From NCBI GenBank assembly GCA_023055355.1, contig JALJCS010000007.1, forward strand, positions 2,956,001-3,020,000: a stretch of DNA of 64,000 nt, written 5' to 3'. This DNA comes from Agelaius tricolor (taxonomy: Eukaryota; Chordata; Aves; Passeriformes; Icteridae). The notes under the pieces are model-generated. The model was given only the letters and a program-made list of their open reading frames with translations, searched no databases and was not told where the DNA came from. Position numbers and translations under genes: made by a program. Positions 10,570 through 21,206 of the stretch are shown here, piece by piece (position 1 is the first letter of the stretch; every line of letters begins with the position of its first letter).

Positions 10570-11361
10570 TGTCTCAGGTTACAAGCTGTGGCTGGGGGTG
10601 TGTGTTCTATTCCCATCTGTCAGAGCTGGGGCAGTTCTCTGCTGTCCATGGGGCAGTTTTTTCTTTATCTCTCCCACAGCCAATCCTCCCTCAAGGATGT
10701 CCTGATTGCCAAGCAATTTGTATTCTATTGCCATCTGCATGGCAGTTGTCTTCTGTTCATTGGGCAGTTTGCCTTATCTCTTCCACAATCACTCCTCCCT
10801 CGGGAGGGGACACATCTGTTGATAACAGCCATTGAATGTCCCTGCACGGCTGATAAGAACTGCAGCATCCCATTGGGAGATGTGAGCCCAGAGGGAGGAG
10901 CCAAGCATTCCTACCTGGATATAATCTGGAGATTCTGGAACACCAGCACAGATTCTGCACTGGATTCCCAGAGGAACAGCAGCTGCCTCTTCTCCCACTG
11001 GATCTTCAGAGGCAGAGACTGCACCTTTCTCCAGGATCCCTGCTCCAGCAGAGCCACCCCTGACACTGCAGGAGGGCTGAGCCACAATTCCAATGGTTCT
11101 GCTGCCAGCACATTGACCCACAGGGTGTCAGGCTGGGTTCTGACTCTGGCAGTGTTGTTTTAGTTTAGTGCATTGTTTATTTTATCTTTTTATTTTCTTC
11201 CCTATTAAAGAACTGTTATTTCCTGCTCCCATATTTTTTGCCTGAGAGCCCCTTAATTTAAAATTTATAGCAATTCAGAGGGGTGAGGAGGGTTCACATT
11301 CTGCATTTCAGGGGAGGCTCCTGCCTTCCTTAGCAGACACCTGGCTTTCCAAACCGAGACA
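10570..11361 (+). mobile_element. Solo LTR, family E (copy E1)
   Basis: Starts TGTCTCAGGTTACAAGC and ends CCAAACCGAGACA, about 790 bp. An ATTAAA polyadenylation-type signal at 11203, followed by the TGCCTGAGAGCCCCTTAATT segment, places R/U5 at the right and supports plus orientation. The 209-residue frame crossing it is not a gene: it has no domain and lies wholly within the LTR. Confidence 0.78.
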
Positions 11362-11937
11362 CTGGAGATCTCTGCTGTCCATGGCCACTGAGTGTCCCTG
11401 CAGGGCTGATCCAATCCCATCATCCCATGGGGAGATGCTGCATTGCCCAGGGCAGGAGCCAAGCATTCCTACCTGGATCCAATCTGAGGTGCTGGGACAG
11501 CCCAGCAGCCTTTGCCCAGTGCATTGCCAGAGGAGCAGCTTCTGCTGCCCTGCATTGCCAGAGGGAGCCCAGGCCCATCTGCAGCAGCCCTGGAGCTGCA
11601 GAGGAAAACTCCCCCCTTGTGCAGGATCCCTGCTCCAGCAGAGCCACAGCTGGCACTGCAGGAGGGCTGAGCCCCCATGGGATGGGGCTGTGCCACCCCC
11701 TGACACACAGGGGACAGGGACTGCTCTGACTCTGGCAGTGGTTTGTTTTGGGGTTTTTTGTACTATTTCATTTCTATTTTTTTTTTCCTAATAAAGAACT
11801 GTTATTCCTATTCCCCTATCTTTGCCTGAGAGCCCCTTAATTTCAAAATTCCAACAATTCAGAGGGAGGGGGTTTACATTTTCCATTTCAAGGGAGGCTC
11901 CTGCCTTCCTTAGCAGACACCTGGCTTTTCAAACCAA
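11362..11937 (+). mobile_element. Second family E LTR in tandem (copy E2, 5' shortened)
   Basis: Repeats the right two thirds of E1 in the same direction: GAGTGTCCCTGCAGGGCTGAT, GGAGCCAAGCATTCCTACCT, an AATAAA at 11790, then TGCCTGAGAGCCCCTTAATT and CCTTAGCAGACACCTGGCTT. It lacks most of the E1 left third. No internal retroviral sequence lies between the two copies. Confidence 0.75.
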
Positions 11938-12889
11938 GAGAAGGGAAAAGCTGAGTGAAAGGAAGGTTTGTGTTTGACTGTGGGTAAAAAATGATGCTCA
12001 ACCCCCTTTATTGTGCCTAGAAATGTGGATTCTTGCTTGGGGTTACTGCTGGCAGTGCTGTGAAGGGTATGGGAGCTGAAAGGGCAGAAAGGCTTAGTGA
12101 ACACCATCAGTTATAAAAGCAAACAGGAGAACTCACTCCCCCAAAGTGATGATTATAAATGGCTCAATTAAGTAAACAAAGAAGTAGTTAAAAAAAACCC
12201 CAGCACTGATAGATATTAGATAATAAAATTAATTATAAACAGCAGCCAAAATGCAGCAAGTATGAACTAATCAAAATACTTAATTAGGCTTTGCAGTAGC
12301 TACTTTTCTCCCTACCACTGTTTATTACAATTTTATCTGGGGGTTGGTGTCTTTGGTAAGGCTCCAAAGAGTTATAATAACTGGTTTAAAAGCCTTATGC
12401 TCCTACAAAATAGTAATATTTTGAGACATGGTGCAGTTCAGGCTGATTCAGCATAGCAAGGAAGGACCCCCTTGCCCTAAATGGAGAGATCTTATGTTGC
12501 CTCTGCCTGCTCTGCACCTTTTGTGGTGTTCAAGGGGCTTCAGGTACTTATAAATGTGCTAAATCTGAGCCTGACAGCTGCCATTTGGGTCACTGCAGGT
12601 GGCTTCTCCAAGGAGTACAGGTAATCTGATATTGTATTTAAGGAGTTAAAGATCTCTGTGAATAAAAGCAAATCTGAGTGCAGGAAACAAACTAAAGAAG
12701 CTGCTGGCAGTTTAGTGAAAAGGCCTTGTAGATTGTAATGGAGATATTGGTGTCCTCTGAGGTAAAAAGGAAGGAAAAAGAAATATGAAAGGAAGTTTTA
12801 TTCTGTTGAATTTGGGCAGGTAAGAAACAGCTACCGTGATTTTTTTGGCTTCTGCCCTAGGTTCAAGGCAGGTAGGATATGGTGGTGAT
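11938..12889. other. Non-coding single-copy stretch
   Basis: AT-rich with no recognised gene or repeat; frequent stops in every frame. Confidence 0.5.
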
Positions 12890-13015
12890 TCTGCAACCTC
12901 CCTGCCAAGGCCTGAGCTCCCTTTCCATGGGCAAATTGCTGCTGCTGTCCAAGCTGAGCCTGCCCTGGCCCAGCCTGAGGCCGTTCCCTCTGCTCCTGTC
13001 CCTGTTCCCTGACCC
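12890..13015 (-). repeat. CR1 LINE internal fragment
   Basis: CCATGGGCAAATTGCTGCTG through GGCCCAGCCTGAGGCCGTTC is the reverse complement of the CR1 segment at about 31455-31540. Confidence 0.82.
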
Positions 13016-13374
13016 TCACCAGTGAGAAAAGTGATAAAAGTCAGTGAAGGGATGGCACTCAGGGGAAAGCTGAAACCAAACTGGAAGAGGAGTCTGGTGA
13101 GAACAAGATATATTCATTTATTCAGATGTAAATGACAGAGAAATGAGAAAATCTAAATTCAGAGCTACTTAAAAAAAATAAAAATCAAGTCTCTTCAATT
13201 GTTTTGGACCCCGCTACAACTTAATGGGAAACTTCACAGATGTGAAGAAAACCGGAATTTTGGTTACCTGGAAGCAATTTTGGAATTTTGGTTACCCGTT
13301 CTCTTCCATGTATGCCAAAGGATCTGTAGTCATTAACATCACTGGAAGATTTGCCTTTGCCAGAAAGTGCTCAG

Positions 13375-13376
<2 letters not shown>
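13016..13376. other. Non-coding; source-like copy of a local duplication
   Basis: Positions 13169-13256 are nearly identical to 14528-14618, including AATTGTTTTGGACCC and AACTTAATGGGAAACTTCA. A short AATTTTGGTTACC repeat occurs twice just downstream (about 13255-13300). Confidence 0.8.

Positions 13377-13409
<33 letters not shown>
13377..13409. repeat. Poly-A tract, 33 bases
   Basis: Uninterrupted A run with no retroposed gene or SINE recognisable immediately upstream. Confidence 0.97.
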
Positions 13410-13410
<1 letters not shown>

Positions 13411-14508
13411 CCAGACAGCTGAATTTCATCAAATTCACAGATCCAGTTCCATGGAGATGTCAGAACAAGCAAATGGATGAGTTAAAAATGATCACAGCAC
13501 AAAATTTACATTTTCATTTTTGCTTGAGAAACAACAGAAAGCTGTGTACATCCTGCTTCTGGGGAAGGCAGGAATTATAAATCCAAAATAATAAATGCTG
13601 CATAAAAATAAAGCATTCACAGCCAGTTTGCTTTTGTACAGTGTCTACAGCCAAAACTCACTAGCCAATGCTGTGAGATTTACTTCCAACGGAGAAGGCC
13701 ACTTAAAATGCAGGAACTAATGGGATTTAATAAAACACAGTGTAACACACTCCTACTTTCATTTTCACAAATGAATATGAACCTCAGAGAACAACAAAAA
13801 GCATGTAATCACTCTCCATTCCACAAATAAAATCTGTCTGACCAAAACCACACTGCTGGCTTTGGGAAATTCCTATTTGGCCTGCTCAGGCATTTTCAGA
13901 GGAAGGAAGGATGCAGGAACATTTCCATGAGTTTTGATCATGCTGTGGGCAGCCAGTTAATAAATAATCCTGACTCTCTGTGAAAATGCAAACCACTCAA
14001 ATGCACAATAATAATATACAGAGTCAGATCCTGCTTTTAGAAATGTCAGTAGTAATTTTGCCTTTGTTTCCAGAGGGTTAAGGCTTCACCCAGGAGGTTT
14101 CTACCCTCCAGCACTTCCCACTCCTAAGTGGTGATAAGGGCTTATATTTTAATTTCTGTCACAGCAATAACAGGGGGAAAGCAGCTCTTTTTCCCTGAGC
14201 ACACTTTTCTTATTGCACCACAGGCTCCTAAATAGAAACCTGAACAACCACAGATCCAAAAGCTCTCCAAACCTGAGAGATTTGTGCACGTCTCCTGGTG
14301 GAAATGGCTGCTTTAGTGACGGGGGTGGAGTGGGAGCTTCAGAAAAAGTTTATTAAAGAATCCCAGCCACTGAGTCACGAGTGCTGGAAGGCCCCCACTG
14401 GATTTCTGAGCTTCTCAGAGGGGAGCTGGACCCAGTCTTAGCCCCAGAGGTTGTCACCAGTTTAAGTTTTACTACTTCATCCTGAAGGTTTTAATGATGG
14501 CAAATCAG
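13410..14508. other. Non-coding single-copy stretch
   Basis: No gene, LTR or tandem array is recognised between the poly-A tract and the local duplication. Confidence 0.5.
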
Positions 14509-14672
14509 ATACATCATACACAAATGAATTAAAAAAAAAATAAAAATCAGGTCTCTTTAATTGTTTTGGACCCAGCTACAACTTAATGGGAAACTTCATA
14601 GATGTGAAGAAAACCAGAATACATCATACACAAATGATTTTGTGTATGATAATAAAGATAATAATCTTTATT
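14509..14672. repeat. Local insertion flanked by 19-bp direct repeats, with hairpins
   Basis: A perfect 19-bp repeat (ATACATCATACACAAATGA) occurs at 14509-14527 and 14619-14637. The 91 bp between them are a close copy of 13169-13256. Immediately right are two perfect inverted repeats: a 12-bp stem at 14623-14650 (ATCATACACAAA, 4-base loop, TTTGTGTATGAT) and a 9-bp stem at 14651-14672 (AATAAAGAT...ATCTTTATT). Confidence 0.88.
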
Positions 14673-14963
14673 ATGACAAATGATTAGAGGAAAAAGATTC
14701 CATCAGAATCATTTACTACACAGAATAAAAGCTAAAACTACACTAAAACAGTTCTATTAAAGCTAGGAAAGTAGAAATTTTTATTAATTAGAGATTGATG
14801 TAAGTCACCTATAAGGACAATCGTGGCAGTTCCTTCTCTTCACCTCCAGGACTACCCCTGGGGCACCCCCAAAGTCCCAAAGGAGAGATCTCCATGTTCC
14901 AAGAGGGAATATGTTAGAAGAAGCTTCCAGAAGGAAAGAGGGCTGGGCTTCCATAGTGGTTGA

Positions 14964-15186
14964 GAGCCCTGACTTTGTTTCCCCAGCATCCTCACCCTTC
15001 AGAGGGAAGCCTGTAAAGTCTTATTAAAAAAACAAACAACCAAATCAACAACTACAAAAAACCTAAAATCCAGGATAGTTCTGAGTTAACAATCCTCTGG
15101 TAACCCTTCCAAATGCTGGCCTGAAGCAGTCTGGGCTTCTCCAGCACTGCAGTTTAAGCTGCCAATAATTTGGTGGATCCTTCCTG
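14964..15186 (+). repeat. Dispersed direct duplication, left copy
   Basis: Shares with 17117-17436, in the same direction and order, AGCATCCTCACCCTTCAGAG, GGAAGCCTGTAAAGTCTTAT, AATCCAGGATAGTTCTGAG and GCCAATAATTTGGTGGAT. The A/C-rich centre is short here (about 50 bp) and much longer in the right copy. Family unknown; no coding sequence. Confidence 0.85.
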
Positions 15187-15373
15187 CTCACTCCAGGTGA
15201 GTTTAGCAGCTCACCTGCCAAACCTTTGCCAAATCTTTGTCTCATTATCAGAATGTTCATTCAGGGTTAATTGCCAGATTGAATTTTTTATCATAATTCA
15301 AAACCAAAACAACATACTGCCACGTCTTAATCCCTGCTGGGTTTGAAACCAGGACATTTTTGAATTGCTTGAG

Positions 15374-16004
15374 TCTTGGGGTCTCTCGCTGCTCCCAGTG
15401 ACCCTGAGATGTGTTAGAAAGTCTCTTTGCCCAGCCCAGCAGTCAAAGGAGGAGTCAGAGCTCTTCAGTTCTCAGTCTCAAGGTTGTTTATTGTTCCTTA
15501 TCTATAAAATTCTTTCTCCTGTCCAGCCAAGGTCTGCTCAGCAGGACAGTCCAGGCACTCTGCCTACCCTGGGGTGGTGTTATCTTTTTATACTAAAAAC
15601 TACGTGTACAATATTTACAATTACTTTCCAATCCCTATCACCTGTGTTAGACAGTGAGCTTCTACTCTAAACCAATCCAAAAGTGCCACCATCACAGCAG
15701 AAGATGGAGGCCAAGAAGAAGAAGAAGGAGAAAGGCTGGACATGCCCAGATCCCTCCATCTTGCCCCCTGAACCCCCATTCTAAAAAGCCCCAAAATTTT
15801 TTTTTTTCACCCTGTGATAAATTCACTGTCATTCTACTTAAACTTTCGTGACTTGTAATCCTTCATACAAGGTTGGTAATTGTTTTTTTCCAAGGGCTAA
15901 ATCACAGGCACAGGGGTCGTGGTCTTTGTGCCAAGGTCTCTGAGCCCCCTGGGCAGGGGCTGGAGCCCTCCAGGGCAGCCAGAGGAATTTCCTGGGTTCC
16001 CACA
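15374..16004 (-). mobile_element. Solo LTR, family D (copy D1) with 6-bp TSD
   Basis: Read on the minus strand it starts TGTGGGAACCCAGGAAATTC and ends near GACCCCAAGA. Both flanks carry CTTGAG (15368-15373 and 16005-16010), a perfect 6-bp target-site duplication. The 631-bp body matches 30453-31076 in reverse complement. The order of the AAGATGGAGG segment, a CTTCTTCTT tract and an AATAAAC-type motif near the 3' end (seen in D2) supports minus orientation. It has no coding capacity. Confidence 0.88.
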
Positions 16005-16600
16005 CTTGAGCACATTGCAGAGCAGGGCAGCCAGGTCAGAGCACCCTGCCAGGGTCAGCAGGATCAGAACCAGAGCCACACCTGGAGCCAGGGGCACCTG
16101 GGCAGGGACAGCCCAAGCCATGGATCCCTGCTGCCCCATCTGGGCCAGCCACAGAGCTGACCTGGTTGTGTGGGCAGATCAATGCCAGCACCAAACAAAA
16201 ATGCAGGCAGAGGGCATTTCCAATGAGTCCTCTCATGTTAAATCCGTCATGAGCTGAGTTGCAAGAAGTAAACAAGGAAAAAGTGGGTGTGGAAATTCTG
16301 CAGCATCAGTGTGAGATTGCCCTCTCAGTGTGAAATGAAAACAGGAGGCAGCCAAAGTTGCCAGTTCTGTTTTGTGTGTGCACAGCAACGAGAAGGTTAG
16401 TGTTGTTGTTTTTAATCAAGTGCCCCTCCAGCACTTAAAGTAGGATAATCCATAATAGATAATGTTTCCATGGGAGAAACAGCTGGCTGGAAGGAATTAG
16501 AAAACAAGCTGGAAATATTTTTGCTGCTAATTCACTGGGTCAAAGCCAGTCCACATTGGTTGCTATCAAAAGTTGCCACCATCTGTTGCATGGGGGCCTT
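16005..16600. other. Non-coding single-copy stretch
   Basis: Nothing recognised between LTR D1 and the next CR1. Confidence 0.5.
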
Positions 16601-17055
16601 GGTCTGCCTGTTCCTGGTGCAGAATTCCATTCTCCTACAGGAAAGGGGACTTGAGGGTGTCCAGAGAAGAGCAATGGAGCTGGGGAAGTGTCTAGAGAAG
16701 AATTCATGTGAGGAGAGGCTGAGGGAAAGGAGGCTCAAGGGCTTTTCACTCTGCCTGACAGGAGGTTGTAGTGAGGTGGGGGATTGGATTCTTCCTCCAG
16801 GGAAAAAGGGACAGGAAGAGAGGAAAGGGCCTCAGGGGAGGCTCAGCTTGGAGACCAGGAAGAATTTCTTCCTGAAAAGTGTTGCTAAACATTGGGAAAA
16901 GCTGCCCAGGGAGGTTTGGAGTCCCCATCCCTGGAGGTGTCCAAGGAAGGCCTGGAGGTGGCACTGAGAGCTCTGGGCTGGGGACAAGGTGGGGATGGGG
17001 CACAGCTGGGATTCCATGGTCCTGGAGCTTTTTTTCAACCTAAAAATCCATTTCT
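16601..17055 (+). repeat. CR1 LINE, 3' part of ORF2 plus 3' UTR
   Basis: A decayed forward frame retains CR1 ORF2 C-terminal landmarks in order: VQRRA, EERLRE and KHWEKLPREV. The DNA then runs through CCCCATCCCTGGAGGTGTCC and GGGGATGGGGCACAGCTGGG to a degraded tail (TTTTTCAACCTAAAAATCC). The canonical role is the C-terminal end of a LINE reverse-transcriptase protein, but this copy is 5' truncated and inactive. Confidence 0.93.
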
Positions 17056-17116
17056 GACTGGTTTTGCTCCTTATCTTCTCTCCTGCTCCTCTGCTGGCTG
17101 TTCTCTCCCTTTGGTA

Positions 17117-17436
17117 TTGAGCCCTGGCTTTGTTTTTCCCAGCATCCTCACCCTTCAGAGGGAAGCCTGTAAAGTCTTATTAAAAAAACAAAAACAAAAC
17201 AAAAAGCCCAAACAAAACCCCCCAAAACAAACAAACAAACAAAAAACAAAACCAAAAAACCCCCAAAACCAACCAACCAACCAAAAAAACCCAAAAAACC
17301 TCATCAAAATCCAGGATAGTTCTGAGCTAACAATCCTCTGGTAACCCTTCCAAATGCTGGCCAGTGGCCTGAAGCAGTTTGGGCTTCTCCAGCACTCTGC
17401 TGTTTAAGCTGCCAATAATTTGGTGGATTCTTCCTG
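17117..17436 (+). repeat. Dispersed direct duplication, right copy with A/C-rich expansion
   Basis: Same outer sequences as 14964-15186, but the centre (about 17180-17300) has grown into roughly 120 bp of CAAA/CCAA-rich simple sequence. The copies are about 2.15 kb apart and in direct orientation. Confidence 0.85.
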
Positions 17437-17870
17437 ATTTGCCAGGGTCTAAATTACTTCCCTGCTACTGCAGCTCAAGTGCTGACAAACAAACAGTTTG
17501 TTTTCAAGCAAAGCAGAAAGCACCACTTCTGCACTCCCCTCTGTCCCTCAAAATGTTTAAAGAATTTAGGAAGGGAGGAAATGCACTGCACTGAACTAAA
17601 CTGTCAGGATTTCTGCTTGAATTGCAGAAGTAAAAGTTCTGAAATATGAGATTATGAAGGCCCTTTCACTGGAAATGCTTTTTAGTTCAAACTATTTTTT
17701 TAAAAGAAAGACAATTTCCCTCTTGGTGCGTGGGATCAAATGGAAAGCCAGTTGAATAGAAATAGAAGGTTAATAGAAAGAGTCTCATTTACTTAATAGG
17801 TTTGAATCAGGTCCTTTGGGATTACTGATGGTTTTGAGAGGGAATTTTTCACTTTTTTGTCTCAATAGCA
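17437..17870. other. Non-coding single-copy stretch
   Basis: No gene or repeat recognised. Confidence 0.45.
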
Positions 17871-18189
17871 TGTCCTGGCTCTCTGAGGGATCAGGACAGG
17901 CTGGATCCATGGGCTGAGGCCAGATCGGTCAGGGTCAATGAGCTCAAGTGTTGAGTGCTGCCCTTGGGTTACAACAACCCCAGGGAGCTCCAGGCAGGGC
18001 AGAGGAGCTGGAAAAGGCCCTGGGGGTGCTGGGGACAGGGGCTGGACACGAGCCCAGGGGTGCCCAGGGGGACAAGAGGCCCCTGGCAGCTGGGCTGGAT
18101 GAGGAATTGTGTGTGCAGCAGGAGCAGGGCAGGGATTGTCCCTCTGTGCTGGCTCTGAGAGCCCCTCCAGGGCTGGGCCCAGTTCTGGC

Positions 18190-19082
18190 TGATGCCTTGT
18201 GCAGGCTGGCCCAGAGCAGAGGCTGGGCAGAGCTAAAGAATAAAGCAGGGATTTATTCAAAGGCCTCCATGGATGCACCTTGGGCAGCACCAGAGCCCAG
18301 CCAGGGCTGCACCCAAGATGAACCAAAATGGTCCCAAAATGCACGGCCGGGCACGGGCTCTGTCCCTGGGATCAGTTCTGCTCCATTTGCACCTTGCAGT
18401 TCATTGTCCCATCCCAGCTTTAGCCCCTGCAGTCCCACCCTGCTTGTTTTTCTCTCTCCAGCCCATGGTGTTTGTGCTCTGGGGCTGAGATTTGGATCAT
18501 TTGTCCTTGGTGCCCTGTCACAGTCATATTTTCTGAAAAATCTCTTTGCCCAGGATTTCTCTCCTGGGAAACTGAGAAGCCTCAAAGAAAAAGGAAAACA
18601 ATATTATCTGATTTGCTTCTCCTGTGTTTTGCTGCTTTGGAATGTTGTTGGAGATTGTTTATCCAACATGTGAATTGTTTTTACTTATTGGCCAATGAGT
18701 GCCAAGCTGTGTCAGACTCTGGAAAGAGAATAATGAGTTTTCATTATTATCTTTTAACCTTCTGTCTGTATCTTTTCTCTATTCTTTAGTACAGTTTAGT
18801 ATAGCATTCTTTAATATAATATAGTATCATAAAATAATAAATTAGCCTTCTAAGAACATGGAGTCAGATTCAGCATTCCTCCCAATGACAGGGCACCCAG
18901 AAAATACCAGAGTCTCCAGCAAGAGAAGGAATTGTTTTGTCTCCCTGCTCTGTGCAGAGCTCACCATCCCATAATATGAAGCCCAGACCCACACACTAAA
19001 GCAGCATAGAATCTGAAAGATAGAAAAGAATATAAGTATTTTATATATACAGAATATAAAAAATATAAAACCTGAGGCATCA
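18190..19082 (+). mobile_element. Solo LTR-like element, family A (copy A1), inside CR1
   Basis: Ends are TGATGCC (18190) and GGCATCA (19076-19082), a perfect 7-bp inverted pair. TGGC flanks both sides (18186-18189 and 19083-19086), a 4-bp target-site duplication. The body is split at 18516-18890 by a family B LTR; removing that gives a sequence collinear with A2 at 5231-5691 in reverse complement. An AATAAAGCAGGGATTTATT motif lies near the left end, an unusual place for a polyadenylation signal if this is an LTR in plus orientation. Confidence 0.83.
18516..18890 (+). mobile_element. Solo LTR, family B (copy B1), inside LTR A1
   Basis: TGTCACAGTCATATTTTCTG to CCTCCCAATGACA, 375 bp. Family B hallmarks are all present: CTGAGAAGCCTCAAAGAAAA, GGCCAATGAGTGCCAAGCTG (a CCAAT-box-like U3 element), GTTTTCATTATTATC, TATAATATAGTATCATAAAA with AATAAA, then GAACATGGAGTCAGATTC. 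The copy sits within A1, so it is the youngest of the three nested layers. Confidence 0.88.
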
Positions 19083-19315
19083 TGGCTCCTGCAGGAGAGC
19101 CCTGGAGGGGCTGGAGCGTGTCCAGGGCAGGGAACGGAGCTGGGCAGGGGCTGGAGCCCCAGGAGGGGCTGAGGGAGCTGGGCAGGGGCTGGGGCTGGAG
19201 CAAAGGAGGCTCAGGGGCCCTTGTGGCTCTGCACAAGTCCCTGCCAGGAGGGCACAGCCGGGGGGGTCAGGCTCTGCTCCCAGGGAACAGGGACAGGAGC
19301 AGAGGAAATAGTCCA

Positions 19316-21206
19316 ACCCCAAATTTCCTGCTGAATACCAGGATTTGGACACGTTGAGACAGCTTTAGTTTATCTCCATCTGACTCAAAAGCCCAGCTCA
19401 GTCTGTGGACAGGCCAACTGTGCAGTTCCAGTTGAGTTTTAATTGGCCCTAACTTTGTAAAAGGCTCTGTGGTTGAGCAGGAAACTCCTTTGATTCGAGG
19501 TCTCTGTGCAGCCCTGGCTCTGCAGGGAGCTGGGTGGAAATTGGGGGGATCAGAACTGCCCAGGGCTGCCCCCAGTGCCCCCAGGCCGAGGGTTAATGGC
19601 TGCTGCTAATGAGGGGATGTTTGGGTACAGCTGCTGACCTGCCCTGTGTGCCATTTGTATCACTCCAGAACACTTGGTTTGCACACAGCAGGGAAGAAAA
19701 AGAGATTGATTTGTCAATTTATGGGGCTTTTCAACCCACATTCATCGCTGGAAACATATTAACTCTCCTAATTAGCTGGGGATAAAAACCTGTTAACAGA
19801 GAACTTCTTGCTGGCCTGGGGAGTTCAGCAGAACCTTGCAGTTCCTGCTTTTCTCTGTCTCCTTTTTGTGAACTGTCAGAATTTCTCCTCAGCCCTCTAT
19901 GATCATCTCTTTTATGGTTTATATAAATTCTTTTTACTGGTTGGCTGTATTTTACTCCCTTTGATAAATGTTTCTTCAGGGGGATTGAGATGAGTTAAAT
20001 GTTAAGGATTTATGACCTTGCTCATTTTTTTTATCAGTTCCTTGGGAAGATTTATGAAGTATTTTAACATCTCTGAAATGCTCTTGATTGTTGATGGGGG
20101 AAACTTCTCAGGCCACTGGATCTTGACTGTCCATAAGGTGTTTTTTGTCCCTCTAACCTAACAGCAGTAAAATGGGTTCAGAAGTTTATCTGTGCTTTAT
20201 TCCTGGTACAGAAAGGAGGAGCTGCTTAATATAGGGATGTCATGAAAATATGGTACGGTACTGCATTAAAATATGGCTTATTTTAATACAGTAAAAAATT
20301 AATTCAGTAAAAATACAGTAAAAATTTAATTCAGTAAAAACTGAATGGCACAAGTTATTAAATGTTAATATACATAAAATCATAATTGCAGCTTGTACTT
20401 GCATACTGATATACAGATATATAAAATCCCCACCTCCTGTTTATATAAGTAGTTACATCTTTGACTCTCTTTGTAGGTTCAAACCCAGCTCTGATTCCCT
20501 GCTGCTGGAGTTTGCAGCATCACTTTTATTTCACTATTAGACATTTTGTTTCCTACACAGCTTTGGGATTTGCACCCTAAAAGTGCTGACTGTTTTCCAC
20601 TTCAGACTTACTGCTGAGACTTGAGGTGTCCAAATAATGTTAAAAACAAAGCACTGGCTTGGAAGATGGAGGCAGACAGCCTGAACTTGTGCACCTTGTG
20701 TGCCTACTCTGTGAGTAAAGGCTGGCAGCTTACTCAGCACAGCCAGCTCCCAGTTTCCTCCTGGTTGTACCATTTTCTGGCAACCAGTCACTAAAATCAG
20801 CAGAGCTCTGGTGAAGTGCTGAGCTGCTGGGGACGTGGAGACAGGAGATGGGGAAATATTGAGGGAATCTTAAGTCACTATTTCTCAGAGACTGAGAAAT
20901 ATTCATTTAGAAGTCAAACTCTTACACTGAATAGTGAAATCCTGCTCTTTTCAGCAAGGCCCTTTCCCTGAAGGCTGGCAGAGGCATCTTCACCCTCCTG
21001 TGGTGGCTTTCTACCCCTGTAAGTTATAAATGAGGATTCTTTGATCTAGGATGTCCCAGCAATGTGCTCTAGGACGGGCCAGCCTGGGGTTGGAGCACTG
21101 TGGTCCCTGCCAGTCTCACCAGTTTTGGGATTCTCTGGGGTTCCTGGGCTCTGTTTCCAGCTCTGCCACTCATTTGATGCCTGACTGGGGTATTGTCTGA
21201 GGTTCC
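19316..21206. other. Non-coding single-copy stretch
   Basis: About 1.9 kb with no recognised gene. Short repetitions of AATTCAGTAAAAA-type sequence occur at about 20280-20345. Confidence 0.5.

Larger units (their letters stand above)
17871..19315 (+). repeat. CR1 LINE split by nested LTRs
   Basis: The CR1 left part (17871-18189) includes GCTGGATGAGGAATTGTGTG and GCAGGAGCAGGGCAGGGATT and stops at CCCAGTTCTGGC. The right part resumes at 19083 with TGGCTCCTGCAGGAGAGCCC and runs to GGGACAGGAGCAGAGG. The uninterrupted joint can be seen in the CR1 at about 31115 (CCCAGTTCTGCTCCTGCAGG), which confirms that 18190-19082 is an insertion. The CR1 is inactive. Confidence 0.9.

Noticed and set aside
10534..11163. 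209-codon plus-strand frame
   Set aside because: Lies almost entirely within LTR E1, has no domain, and the same DNA recurs broken in E2.
13377..13409. Poly-A tract as the tail of a processed pseudogene or SINE
   Set aside because: No gene-like or tRNA/5S-like body upstream and no flanking duplication found.
17948..18673. 241-codon plus-strand frame
   Set aside because: It crosses a CR1, LTR A1 and LTR B1 in succession; a frame spanning three unrelated inserted elements is chance.
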